Shown: positions 8,941 to 17,154, counted from the first letter of the stretch. The stretch is DNA of 64,000 nt from [Clostridium] asparagiforme DSM 15981 (GCA_025149125.1 CP102272.1:1426001-1490000), one strand, 5' to 3'. A program made the numbers and translations. Notes: generated by a model from the sequence alone, not told the origin.

Positions 8941-8969
8941 TTGACACGTTCCAATAAATGAATTATACT
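8941..8969 (+). promoter_or_regulatory. Sigma-70-type promoter with overlapping candidate operator
   Basis: TTGACA (8941-8946), a 17-bp spacer and TATACT (8964-8969) form a near-consensus promoter for the GDPD/ABC operon. ACGTTCCAA (8946-8954) begins at the last base of the -35 and runs into the spacer, so a bound LacI-type repressor would block RNA polymerase. The rest of the 457-bp gap upstream holds the terminator and the site at 8820. Confidence 0.75.
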
Positions 8970-9002
8970 GAGTTCAGAGAGAACATTAAGGAGGAAATTT
9001 GT

Positions 9003-9797
9003 ATGGACAGAGGGGTAATGATCGCAGCCCACCGGGGGACGTCCGGCGCGAACATTATACAGAATACCATCGGGGCCTACGAGAACGCCCTGCTCCACGG
9101 GGCGGATATTCTGGAGATGGATGTGATTCAGACTGTGGACGGAGACTTCTTTATATTTCACAACGGCCAGGAGCCGGGGCTTGTGGGCACGGATCAGGAC
9201 ATCCGCACCATGACCACGGAGCAGGTGAGGAATCTGCGGTTCTTCAACGGGATGCAGGAACGCGTTATGGAGCCGGTGAATTCCTTTGACGACGTGCTGG
9301 AACATTTTAAGGGGCGCAACTGCCTGATCAACGTGGACCGGAGCTGGTTTTACTGGCGGGACGTGATCCGCGCCATCAACCGCCACGGGATGAAGGACCA
9401 GATCATTTTAAAGAGCCACGCCGCGGAGGAGGAGTTAGAGATTCTGGCAGAGGAGGGACCGGACATTATGTACCTGCCTATTCTGCGGGATCCCGCCGTC
9501 CTGGACCGGGTGAGGCGCTACAAGGTCAATCTCTACGGCGCGGAGGTGATTTTCGAGACGGAGGATCACGTGTTCTGCTCCGGTGAATTTATTGAGGGCA
9601 TGCACCGCGATCAGAAGAAGCTGTGGGTGAACGCCATCACCCTGGACGACACCACGAAGCTGACCGCAGGGCACGACGACAACAGCGCTATTTTGCAGGA
9701 CATGGATCAGGCGTGGGGATGGCTGGTGGACAAGGGCTACGATATTATTCAGACGGATTGGCCGCTGCTGCTGAAAACATATATTAATGGGAGGTAG
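9003..9797 (+). CDS. Glycerophosphodiester phosphodiesterase family protein
   Basis: A 264-residue cytosolic TIM-barrel enzyme of the GDPD family, which hydrolyses glycerophosphodiesters to sn-glycerol-3-phosphate and an alcohol. Key residues are present: HRG near the N-terminus, the EMDV pair, and a catalytic-type histidine in FHN; most members have HD at the last site, so substrate range may differ. ATG 9003 follows AAGGAGGAAATT, while a frame-compatible ATG at 8958 overlaps the promoter and is unlikely. It leads an operon with a sugar/glycerophosphodiester-type ABC importer, fitting uptake plus intracellular cleavage. Confidence 0.88.
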   Translation: MDRGVMIAAHRGTSGANIIQNTIGAYENALLHGADILEMDVIQTVDGDFFIFHNGQEPGLVGTDQDIRTMTTEQVRNLRFFNGMQERVMEPVNSFDDVLEHFKGRNCLINVDRSWFYWRDVIRAINRHGMKDQIILKSHAAEEELEILAEEGPDIMYLPILRDPAVLDRVRRYKVNLYGAEVIFETEDHVFCSGEFIEGMHRDQKKLWVNAITLDDTTKLTAGHDDNSAILQDMDQAWGWLVDKGYDIIQTDWPLLLKTYINGR

Positions 9798-9803
9798 AAT
9801 ACG

Positions 9804-11102
9804 ATGAGAAAATGGATTACCGCACTTTTGATTGTAACGATGGTACTGACCGCGGGCTGCGGGCAGAAGGGAACTGACCAGGGCGCCGCCGGGGGAGCGG
9901 ACCAGGGTACATCCCAGGCCGCGTCCGGGGGTTCCCAGAGCGGGCCGGTGACCATCAACTACTACGGAAGGCCCGACGACAACCAGGTGGAGTCCACCAT
10001 TATCAAGGCGTTTGAGGATTCCCACCCGGACATCAAGGTGAATTACGTGGAGCTGCCCGACTCCTCCAACGACCGCTTAAAAACCATCAACACAGTGCTT
10101 CAGGCCGGGGACGCCTCCATCGACGTGTTCGCCGGGGACGTGGTATGGCCGCCCATCTTCGCCTCAGCGGGCTGGGTGATTCCATTTGACGAGTACATTG
10201 CAGAGGGAGAGCTGGACGACTACCTGCCGGGACCGCTGAGCGCCTTCCAGATTCAGGGAAAGACCTACGGCCTGCCCTTCATGGCGGACGCGGGCGCTCT
10301 GTATTACCGGAAGGACCTGCTGGACAAGTACGGCAAGGAGGTCCCGGGGACCTGGGCGGAACTGGTCGCCACGGCCAAGGAGATCGTGGAGCAGGAGGGA
10401 AACCCGGATTTGAAAGGATTTGTCTCCTACTGGAAGCAGAACGAGAGCCTGACCAGCTCCATGCTGGAGATTTACTGGGAGAAGGGCGCGCGGATTATCG
10501 GGGAGGATGGTTCCAGCGTGATCGATGAGGCGCTGCTGGCGGAGACGCTGGCCGAGATGAAGCAGATGATGGACGACGGTGTGACCGCGTCCGGTATCGA
10601 GACCTTCGGAACGAAAGAGGCCCGCGACGTGATGTGCGCGGGGGGCGCGGTATTTGCCAGAGACTGGCTCAGCGGCTACGGCCCCTTCAACAACGCCGAG
10701 ACTTCCCAGGTGGCGGGCAAGGTGGAGATCGCGCCGCTTCCCAGCTACGGCTGTCTCGGCGGCTGGGGCGTGATGGTGTCCAATTATTCGAAGAACAAGC
10801 CCCAGGCCGTGGAATTCGCCAAGTTCCGGGCCAATTACGAGAGCCAGGTGACCGCGCTGGAGCTGGTGGACATCAAGCCTACCTTTAAGAGCGCCTACGA
10901 GGACCCGGCGCTGCTGGAGAAAAAGCCCGAGCTGCCCGGATATCTTCCCGCTCTGGAACAGTCCAGACCCAGACCCCAGTCTCCGTTCTACGCCGAGATT
11001 TCAGGCATCATGCAGCTGGAGATCCACAGCGTGATCACGGGCATGAGCAGCCCGGAGGACAGCGCCAAAAAGATCATGGAGCAGGTAAACCAGATATTCT
11101 AA
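9804..11102 (+). CDS. Sugar/glycerol-phosphate-type ABC transporter substrate-binding lipoprotein (SBP type 1)
   Basis: 432 residues with a lipoprotein signal peptide and lipobox LTAGC (15-19), followed by a Gly/Ala/Gln-rich linker to about residue 48. The mature part is UgpB/MalE-like (IIKAFEDSHPDIKVNYVELP, AGDVVWPP, YYRKDLLDKYG). GGGAGG precedes the ATG. It is co-transcribed with the GDPD and two permeases, suggesting capture of glycerophosphodiesters or a related phosphorylated polyol. The ligand is inferred from context only. Confidence 0.9.
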   Translation: MRKWITALLIVTMVLTAGCGQKGTDQGAAGGADQGTSQAASGGSQSGPVTINYYGRPDDNQVESTIIKAFEDSHPDIKVNYVELPDSSNDRLKTINTVLQAGDASIDVFAGDVVWPPIFASAGWVIPFDEYIAEGELDDYLPGPLSAFQIQGKTYGLPFMADAGALYYRKDLLDKYGKEVPGTWAELVATAKEIVEQEGNPDLKGFVSYWKQNESLTSSMLEIYWEKGARIIGEDGSSVIDEALLAETLAEMKQMMDDGVTASGIETFGTKEARDVMCAGGAVFARDWLSGYGPFNNAETSQVAGKVEIAPLPSYGCLGGWGVMVSNYSKNKPQAVEFAKFRANYESQVTALELVDIKPTFKSAYEDPALLEKKPELPGYLPALEQSRPRPQSPFYAEISGIMQLEIHSVITGMSSPEDSAKKIMEQVNQIF

Positions 11103-11126
11103 CAGTGAAAAGTAAAGGAGAAGAGA

Positions 11127-12005
11127 ATGGAGCGAAAAAGCGTCAGAACCGGATACCTCCTGCTTCTGCCCAGCGTCATCCTGATCGCGGCCCTGATCGT
11201 GTATCCGGCGGTCAACACCATTTACCAGAGCTTTTTTGAAATCAGGACGCAGACGGCTGCGCTGGGGCCGAAATTTGTGGGAATGAAGAATTATATCAGG
11301 GCGTTTCACGACGAGCATTTCTGGGACACCCTGTGGTGGACCGTGGGATTTACGGGCGTTTCCGTGTTCATCGAGCTGGTCATCGGCCTGGGACTGGCCC
11401 TGGTGATGAAGAAAAATATACCCGGTCAGGGCATCATCCGCACGGCGATTCTGGTGCCCTGGGCCATCCCTACCGTGGTGAGCGGCATTATCTGGACGCA
11501 GTTCTTCTCGCAGAACGGTCTGGTCAATTACATCATGCAGGTTATGAATCTGGCGGAAGCGCCGCTCAACTGGCTGGGGAATGAATGGCTGGCGCGGCTG
11601 TCCATTCTGGTGGCGGATATCTGGAAGAACACGCCCTACATGTCCCTGCTTCTGCTGTCCGGCCTGCTGACGATTTCGACGGATTACTACGAGGCGGCCC
11701 AGCTGGACGGAGCGGGGAAATGGCAGCAGTTTAAGTGCATTACCCTGCCCTTGATCCGGTCCACCATGTCGGTGACCGTGCTGTTCCGGATCATTTCCGC
11801 CATGCGGGTGTACGACCTGATCGTGGCCATGACAGGGGGAGGCCCGGCGGGACGGACGGAAACCGTGTCCATGTATGCGGTGAACACGTATTTTACCTAC
11901 GGAAATACGGGCTACGGGGCCACGCTGTCCGTGCTGATGCTCCTGTTGTCCGTGGTGATCAGCCTGTTTTTCGTGGACAGCCTGAAGACGAGGGGGAGTG
12001 TTTAA
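11127..12005 (+). CDS. ABC sugar-type transporter permease (UgpA/MalF-like)
   Basis: 292 residues with about six membrane segments. The first is LLLLPSVILIAALIVYPAV, and the C-terminal half carries the EAA loop (YYEAAQLDGAGKWQQFKCIT). Sits 24 bp after the binding protein and directly abuts the second permease. It forms half of the membrane channel. Confidence 0.93.
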   Translation: MERKSVRTGYLLLLPSVILIAALIVYPAVNTIYQSFFEIRTQTAALGPKFVGMKNYIRAFHDEHFWDTLWWTVGFTGVSVFIELVIGLGLALVMKKNIPGQGIIRTAILVPWAIPTVVSGIIWTQFFSQNGLVNYIMQVMNLAEAPLNWLGNEWLARLSILVADIWKNTPYMSLLLLSGLLTISTDYYEAAQLDGAGKWQQFKCITLPLIRSTMSVTVLFRIISAMRVYDLIVAMTGGGPAGRTETVSMYAVNTYFTYGNTGYGATLSVLMLLLSVVISLFFVDSLKTRGSV

Positions 12006-12842
12006 ATGGATCAGAAATTGACGGGAAGAAAACGGGTCTTGTATCTGCTGTTTGTGGCGGTGTTCCTGTTTGTGATGGTGTCGCCCATGCTTTATATGAT
12101 CTCGGCCTCCTTTATGCCGGAGTCGGATTTGAATCATATTCCTCCGCGGATTCTGCCCTCGGCGGGGACCATTAAAAACTATGTGGCGGCGTTTGTGCAG
12201 CAGCCGCTTCTGCGGTACGTGTTCAACAGCTTTGTGATCACGATTATCGCGGTTGTGATCTGTATTACGGCGGGCTGTATGGCCTCCTATGCGCTGACCA
12301 GGACCAATATCCGGTTTAAGACGGTGTTTTTGCTGTTTGTGCTCACGATTTCGCTGCTGCCGACCATCACGCTGATCAATCCGATTTTCAAGATGTACAG
12401 CAAGCTGGGGCTTTTGAATACACACATTGGCCTGGCTCTCATCGTGTCGGTGCTGGACCTGCCCATGACGATCTGGTTTCTGACGGCGGTGTTTAAGGGC
12501 ATACCCGTGTCCTTTGAGGAGAGCGCCAAGCTGGACGGGGCCAATATGTTTCAGATGTTCTTCTATATTATACTGCCGTTACTCAAGGCGAGCATTTTCT
12601 CGATCAGCATTCTGGTGTTTATCGGGGCGTGGAACCGCTTCCTGCTGTCCCAGGTGCTGAACCAGTATGAGCAGTACCGGACCGTGGTGGTGGGATTGAC
12701 GCTGTACCAGACGACCCATACCATTCCCTTTGGGGTGGTGGCCGCGGCGGGGATGATTACGGTGCTGCCGCTGATGGCCATGGTGCTGGTGTTCCAGAAG
12801 AATATTTTGGGCGGGATTATGGAAGGCGGCGTGAAGGAGTAG
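12006..12842 (+). CDS. ABC sugar-type transporter permease (UgpE/MalG-like)
   Basis: 278 residues, six predicted membrane spans, EAA-loop FEESAKLDGANMFQMFFYI. The start codon lies immediately after the stop of the partner permease. The operon ends here with a terminator and has no ATPase gene. In Firmicutes such importers often borrow a shared MsmK/UgpC-type ATPase encoded elsewhere, which is the likely case here. Confidence 0.93.
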   Translation: MDQKLTGRKRVLYLLFVAVFLFVMVSPMLYMISASFMPESDLNHIPPRILPSAGTIKNYVAAFVQQPLLRYVFNSFVITIIAVVICITAGCMASYALTRTNIRFKTVFLLFVLTISLLPTITLINPIFKMYSKLGLLNTHIGLALIVSVLDLPMTIWFLTAVFKGIPVSFEESAKLDGANMFQMFFYIILPLLKASIFSISILVFIGAWNRFLLSQVLNQYEQYRTVVVGLTLYQTTHTIPFGVVAAAGMITVLPLMAMVLVFQKNILGGIMEGGVKE

Positions 12843-12865
12843 GTTTTTGATAAATGGAAAAATGG

Positions 12866-12912
12866 AGCGAGTCGTACCGCGGGAGGGGAAGCGGGGCGGC
12901 TCGCTTTTTTTG
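12866..12912 (+). terminator. Intrinsic terminator of the GDPD/ABC operon
   Basis: AGCGAG (12866-12871, stem extendable by TCG with a G-U pair) and CTCGCT (12900-12905), followed by a run of seven Ts. Confidence 0.85.
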
Positions 12913-12983
12913 ATTTGATTGCAGTGGACCGGTTGGAAGGGAAACATGGAAGTGAAAATAATTATAGATGAAAATATAATATA

Positions 12984-12999
12984 TCTATAAATATATAGA
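12984..12999 (+). promoter_or_regulatory. AT-rich palindrome upstream of the DUF2087 regulator
   Basis: TCTATA-AATA-TATAGA, a perfect inverted repeat in a markedly AT-rich stretch 45 bp before the gene. A candidate autoregulatory site or promoter element; no clean -35/-10 pair is visible. Confidence 0.3.
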
Positions 13000-13044
13000 C
13001 AAAATATTTAAAAGGTGATATTATGAGGGAAAGGAGGGACATAT

Positions 13045-13797
13045 ATGATTTGGAATTATGCATTGGAAGAGATTATCAGCGGGCATGCGGATGAAGGCGA
13101 ACAGTTCGTATGCGTGGCCTGTGGGAGATGTTTTGAGAAAGGCAGGATTTATGAGCTGGACGGGGAACTATTTGACGCCTGGGGGGCGGTTCGGCAGCAT
13201 GTTTTGAGGGAGCATGGGTCCATGGCGGAGTTTTTGGTGGACCGGGAGCCAGGCGTGATCGGGGTGACGGAGGTGCAGAGGCAGATTTTGAAGCTGATTC
13301 TGGAGGGAAAGTCAGATAAGGAGATCAGCGCTGCCGCGGGGATCGCGCTGTCCACGGTGCGGAATCACCGATTCAATCTCCGGGAGAAGGAGAAGCAGGC
13401 CAAAATGTTCCTGGCGCTGATGGGCGCGCTGGAGCGGGAGACGAAGCGGGGGATCGGGAAGAGCGACACGGGCTCCATCGAGGAGGTTCCGGCTTCGGCC
13501 GCTATGGTTGACGCGCGGTTTAATATTACGGATCAGGAGACGGAAAAGACGCTAGCCGCCTATCTGGATGAAAATGGGGCGATCCGTCAATTTCCGGCCA
13601 GGGCAAAGAAGAAAATCATTGTGATGAAGGAAGTAATTAAAAATTTTAAGAAGGACGCCGTTTATACAGAGACGGAGGTCAACCGGATTTTAAAACGGAT
13701 TTATGAGGAGGACTATCCGTCCCTGCGAAGGGCGCTGATTGAGTATGGATTTATGGAACGGACGGCGGACGGCAGCGTTTACCGGGTGAGAGAGTAG
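13045..13797 (+). CDS. DUF2087 transcriptional regulator with LuxR-type HTH and N-terminal zinc-ribbon-like motif
   Basis: 250 residues in three parts. Residues 20-60 hold CVACG plus a downstream His/His pair, resembling a zinc-binding hook. About 74-115 are a LuxR/GerE-type helix-turn-helix (VTEVQRQILKLILEGKSDKEI and STVRNHRF). From about 165 to the end is a DUF2087 domain (RQFPARAKKKIIVMKEVIKN, YTETEVNRILKRIY, LRRALIEYGFMERTADGSVY). Proteins of this design are predicted cytosolic regulators with poorly known ligands. The gene is monocistronic, with GGAGG upstream and a terminator downstream. Confidence 0.8.
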   Translation: MIWNYALEEIISGHADEGEQFVCVACGRCFEKGRIYELDGELFDAWGAVRQHVLREHGSMAEFLVDREPGVIGVTEVQRQILKLILEGKSDKEISAAAGIALSTVRNHRFNLREKEKQAKMFLALMGALERETKRGIGKSDTGSIEEVPASAAMVDARFNITDQETEKTLAAYLDENGAIRQFPARAKKKIIVMKEVIKNFKKDAVYTETEVNRILKRIYEEDYPSLRRALIEYGFMERTADGSVYRVRE

Positions 13798-13804
13798 GAC
13801 GGGA

Positions 13805-13846
13805 GAGCCGGGCCGGTGACAGGGAGGTCATGGGGCCCGGCTCTTT
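13805..13846 (+). terminator. Intrinsic terminator after the DUF2087 gene
   Basis: Perfect 10-bp arms GAGCCGGGCC (13805-13814) and GGCCCGGCTC (13834-13843), followed by only TTT. The GC-rich stem is strong, the T-tract weak. Confidence 0.6.
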
Positions 13847-13850
13847 GAGT

Positions 13851-13985
13851 GGTGGGGAAAGGAAATCCGGCCCGGCGTTTTGGTTGGTGGGGAAAGGAAA
13901 TCCGGCCCGGCGCTTTGGTTGGTGGGGAAAGGAAATCCGGCCCGGCGTTTTGGTTGGTGGGGAAAGGAAATCTGGCCTGGTGCTT
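13851..13985. repeat. 35-bp tandem repeat, nearly four copies
   Basis: Units begin with GGTGGGGAAAGGAAATC at 13851, 13886, 13921 and 13956. The first three differ at one position (GTTTT/GCTTT) and the fourth has several changes and decays after about 30 bp. It lies between the ends of two convergent genes. A 35-bp period is not a multiple of three, arguing against coding. The strand is strongly purine-rich (GGGGAAAGGAAA). Confidence 0.9.
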
Positions 13986-13997
13986 TCCCTGGCCGCG

Positions 13998-15476
13998 TCA
14001 GTTTTCGTCCGGCAGGAAACCGATTTCGCGGACATTTCCGCCGTCCAAATCCATCCGGTAATAGGGATGCGGGCGGCCGCCGACGTAGACCTGGAGAATG
14101 ATCTCGTCGCCGGTGATTTCGCAGCTCATGGACAGATAGGGCAGGTATTCGTCATCTATGGTTTCGCCCGGCGCGGCAATTCGGTACTCGAACAGCTCCT
14201 GTTTGCCGCTGCCGTCCGGGTTCATGCGAAACAGTTTTTGGGCTACGGTATCCATGGAAGGAACAGAGGTCTGGTCCGCGCCCCGGAGGTGGACGAGGGC
14301 GGTTACGTCCATAGCGTAGTAAATTTTGCCCTTATAGGCAAGGCAGGCGTCGAAGTTTGGCATCTCCTCCGTGCTCTGCGCCGCCACGGTCAGGCTTTGG
14401 CCGTCTTCCTGGTAACAGGCCAGGTAGTTCGTTTCGCTGGCCGGGGTGGAAAAGGTGTAAAGGATCACATTTTCATCCCGGTAGTGAATGGCGCCGTCCA
14501 GAGGAAGCGTGATCGCGGAGCGGTCAAGGTCGATTCCGTCGGCGATTGTTATGGTTTTGACCGGGCAGTCGGTCAGCCGGTCGGGGGAGAGCCACCAGCG
14601 TTTTCCCGCCTGGACGATATCCGGCGGGGCGTCCAGGCGCACCTGATAGTCCAGGTCGAATTCATCGGAGTCCAGGTTTTCCGGATTCTCAATGTCGCTG
14701 CGGCGTTCCCGGCGGATTCCCACGCCGGTCTCATAGTCGTCCAAAGTCTCGGAGGTGATCATAGGGCCGTAACCGTAGGTGGTATGGGATTTGGACAGAT
14801 ACCAGCCGCCGTCCCGGTAGGCGTAGGTGTATGCCTCCGACCACCGCCAGGCGCTTCCGCCGTAGGCGTTGGTGGTGAAGGTGGTTTCCCCGGCGGTGAG
14901 GGGAACGTAGGGGTCTCCGAACACGCCGCCCTCATCCCGGGTACGGATCAGATTTTCATCCTGGAAATCCAGACGGTAGCCGCTCTCTTCGCTGCTGGCC
15001 AGGGCGAACAGAATGCGGGGCGTTTTCAGCGGAATGTCGCTGCCTTCCATCTGCAGCACGCCCACATAGTCCATCCGGCCGTCCTGATTGTAGTCCAGGG
15101 CTACGGTATCCATGAGGGCCCAGCCACCCGGGATAAAGTCCTCGGGTTGGAAACCGGTCTGGGGTAGACGGGGGACCGGAGGGGAGTCCGCGGGAGTGTT
15201 TGAGACAGGGGGCTCGGCTGAAGATGTGCCTGGGGCAGCGTCTGCGGCCGCATCCGTGGCTGGATCCGTAGCGTCATCCGGGGGTACGTCTGCGGTGGAG
15301 TCCGGGGCTGCATCTGCGACTGCCTCCGATGCTGCTGAGGCTGACGGCGTTGGGGAGGCAGTATTACCGCTGCCGGTGCCTGAGACGGCGGTGCAGCCGG
15401 AAGTGAATAGGGCCAGGCTTAGTGCGAGGGCCAAGGAGGTGCGGATGGGAGCGGTACGGTGGTGGTGATGTTTCAT
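13998..15476 (-). CDS. Hypothetical lipoprotein with low-complexity linker and calcium-loop-like motif
   Basis: 492 residues. The N-terminus has a tetra-histidine, a hydrophobic stretch and lipobox FTSGC (Cys28), so it should be a surface lipoprotein. Residues ~30-105 are Ala/Pro/Ser/Asp/Thr-rich linker. The folded region starts with ALDYNQDGRMDYVGV, an EF-hand/VCBS-like DxNxDGxxD calcium loop, and is followed by a beta-rich region with NPDGSG and YYRMDLDGGNV turns resembling a propeller. No enzymatic motif recognised. It is convergent with the DUF2087 gene and divergent from the racemase-like gene. Confidence 0.75.
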   Translation of the reverse strand: MKHHHHRTAPIRTSLALALSLALFTSGCTAVSGTGSGNTASPTPSASAASEAVADAAPDSTADVPPDDATDPATDAAADAAPGTSSAEPPVSNTPADSPPVPRLPQTGFQPEDFIPGGWALMDTVALDYNQDGRMDYVGVLQMEGSDIPLKTPRILFALASSEESGYRLDFQDENLIRTRDEGGVFGDPYVPLTAGETTFTTNAYGGSAWRWSEAYTYAYRDGGWYLSKSHTTYGYGPMITSETLDDYETGVGIRRERRSDIENPENLDSDEFDLDYQVRLDAPPDIVQAGKRWWLSPDRLTDCPVKTITIADGIDLDRSAITLPLDGAIHYRDENVILYTFSTPASETNYLACYQEDGQSLTVAAQSTEEMPNFDACLAYKGKIYYAMDVTALVHLRGADQTSVPSMDTVAQKLFRMNPDGSGKQELFEYRIAAPGETIDDEYLPYLSMSCEITGDEIILQVYVGGRPHPYYRMDLDGGNVREIGFLPDEN

Positions 15477-15523
15477 AGAATTCTCCGATCTGCCGTCTGG
15501 AAGGACGGCTCAGTTCTGTCACT

Positions 15524-15529
15524 ATTATA
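15524..15529 (-). promoter_or_regulatory. -10 element (TATAAT) for the lipoprotein gene
   Basis: Perfect TATAAT on the minus strand about 48 bp upstream of the lipoprotein start; no convincing -35 is present. Confidence 0.45.
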
Positions 15530-15596
15530 GCATAAAAAAGACAGGGTGGGAAAGAATGCGGTTTGATGAAAACATCCCATGAATTTGAAATGAATA

Positions 15597-15648
15597 TTGA
15601 CAGGAAAGGTGCGGTGTGTTAAATATAAACCATATTCATCCTATGAAT
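15597..15648 (+). promoter_or_regulatory. Promoter and operator-like palindrome for the racemase-like gene
   Basis: TTGACA (15597-15602), 17-bp spacer, TAAATA (15620-15625). Just beyond the expected transcription start lies a palindrome, ATTCAT-CCT-ATGAAT (15634-15648), well placed for a repressor. Confidence 0.5.
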
Positions 15649-15714
15649 GCTAGCAATATTCTGGGGGCTGCGGGGATAAGCCGGGCTTCTGGTTAAAAGG
15701 GAGGACGTGAGAGC

Positions 15715-16995
15715 GTGCTGAATCATATCAGGGAGTGCGGGATGGGAAGCAGAACCGGGACATTGACGGACGGGGAAGTGGAGCGGGTGATCGACGGTCT
15801 TATGGTCCAGCTGCCGTCGGCCCGCCGGGTCCTTCTGGTGCCGCCTGACATTACCAGATGCTATTCCTATGCGGGATTTATTACGGCCAGTCTGTACCGG
15901 CGTTTGTCCGGTTCTGCCCGGGTGGAGATTATGCCTGCGGTGGGAACGCACCGGCCCATGAGCCGGGAGGAACAGATTGATTTCTTTGGCGGGAATATCC
16001 CGGAGCAGGCGTTTTTACACCACGACTGGCGCAGCGAAACGGTGAGATTGGGGACGGTGCCCGGTTCGTATGTCCGGAAGATCACCGGCGGGCGGTGCAG
16101 CCAAGGGGTGCCGGTGGAGGTAAACCGCAGCCTTGTGGACGGGACCTACGATCTGGTTTTTTCCATTGGCCAGGTGGTGCCTCACGAGGTGGTGGGGATG
16201 GCCAATTACAGCAAGAATATCCTGGTGGGCCTGGGCGGCCGCCGGATGATCAACGAGAGCCACATGATCGGTGCGGTGTGCGGCCTGGAAACTATCATGG
16301 GGAATGTGGACACGCCGGTGCGGAAATTGTTCGACTATGCGGAGGAGATGTTTTTAAAGGACGTGCCGTTGGCGTACATCCTGACCGTGACCACCTGCGA
16401 GAACGGACGGGCGCTGGTTCACGGCGTATACGGCGGGGCTTCCAGGCGGGTGTTCGAGGAGGCTGCGGATCTGGCGCAGATTTGGAATGTCACCGAGGTG
16501 CCGGCGCGGATGAAAAAGGTGGTGGCCTATCTGGAGCCGGGAGAATTTTCCTCCACCTGGGTGGGCAACAAATCCGTGTACCGCACCAGAATGATGATTG
16601 AGGACGGAGGGGAGCTGCTGGTGATTGCGCCGGGCCTCAGGCATTTCGGGGAGAACCCGGAGGTGGACGGACTGATCCGCAGGTACGGTTACCGCGGGAC
16701 GCCCTATACCATGAAGCTTGTGGAACAGGGGGCGTTTGTGGGAGCGGATATGGTTCCGGCCCACATGATCCACAGCTCCTCAGAGGACCGTTTTACCATC
16801 ACCTACGCGGTGGATCCAGCCAATATGACCCGAGAGGAGATCGAGGGCGTGGGATACCGGTACATGGACGTCTCCCGGGCGCTTGCGCGTTATCCGGTGG
16901 ACCGGCTTGCAGAGGGCCGTCAGGTCATGCCGGACGGGGAGGAGATTTATTTGGTGAAAGCGCCGGCGTTGGGGCTCTGGCGAAGCTGCCGCTGA
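15715..16995 (+). CDS. LarA-like nickel-pincer racemase homologue (DUF2088)
   Basis: 426 residues, the length of lactate racemase LarA. LarA swaps D- and L-lactate using a nickel-pincer nucleotide bound to a lysine. Residues matching by motif and spacing are D45/R48 (PDITR), H79 (GTHRP), H157 (PHEVVG), K167 (SKNILVG) and H183; the 157-167-183 spacing equals LarA's 174-184-200. It is therefore likely a functional pincer enzyme, perhaps on another 2-hydroxyacid, since LarA homologues are diverse. Cofactor genes larB/C/E are not nearby. Start is GTG with GGGAGG 10 nt upstream. Confidence 0.75.
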   Translation: MLNHIRECGMGSRTGTLTDGEVERVIDGLMVQLPSARRVLLVPPDITRCYSYAGFITASLYRRLSGSARVEIMPAVGTHRPMSREEQIDFFGGNIPEQAFLHHDWRSETVRLGTVPGSYVRKITGGRCSQGVPVEVNRSLVDGTYDLVFSIGQVVPHEVVGMANYSKNILVGLGGRRMINESHMIGAVCGLETIMGNVDTPVRKLFDYAEEMFLKDVPLAYILTVTTCENGRALVHGVYGGASRRVFEEAADLAQIWNVTEVPARMKKVVAYLEPGEFSSTWVGNKSVYRTRMMIEDGGELLVIAPGLRHFGENPEVDGLIRRYGYRGTPYTMKLVEQGAFVGADMVPAHMIHSSSEDRFTITYAVDPANMTREEIEGVGYRYMDVSRALARYPVDRLAEGRQVMPDGEEIYLVKAPALGLWRSCR

Positions 16996-17037
16996 GGGGG
17001 CGGAAATGAAAACAATTCGTAATGCAGCAAAGAATAC

Positions 17038-17154
17038 CTGGGTCAGAATTTAAGCTGTTATCGGATCTGTAGAAAATCCTGCGCCGGACCCAGGCAGGAT
17101 TAAAAAGTGTAATTTTCCGGTCAGAGCGCAAGGACCGGGAGATTACACTTTTTT
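17038..17154 (+). terminator. Overlapping hairpins and intrinsic terminator before the MATE gene
   Basis: A strong terminator (AAAAGTGTAAT at 17103 pairing with ATTACACTTTT ending 17152, then TT) is preceded by an AATCCTGC/GCAGGATT stem (about 17074-17101). CCTGGGTC (17038) can also pair with GACCCAGG (17087), overlapping that stem, so two folds compete. It may be simply the 3' end of the racemase mRNA, or an attenuator. The rest of the 318-bp gap up to the MATE start shows a TATAGT box at 17211 and little else. Confidence 0.6.

Noticed and set aside
11001..12425. 474-codon open frame on the minus strand across the two sugar permeases
   Set aside because: His/Arg/Gln-rich composition typical of an antisense frame in GC-rich DNA; the plus strand encodes canonical permeases with EAA loops.
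13851..13985. Possible CRISPR array
   Set aside because: Units are contiguous with no unique spacers and no cas genes nearby; likewise for the 40-bp repeat at 26133.
13830..15167. Long open frame on the plus strand opposite the lipoprotein gene
   Set aside because: It begins in the 35-bp repeat, has no ribosome-binding site and its sequence has no recognisable fold; the minus-strand frame has a lipobox, linker and calcium-loop motif.
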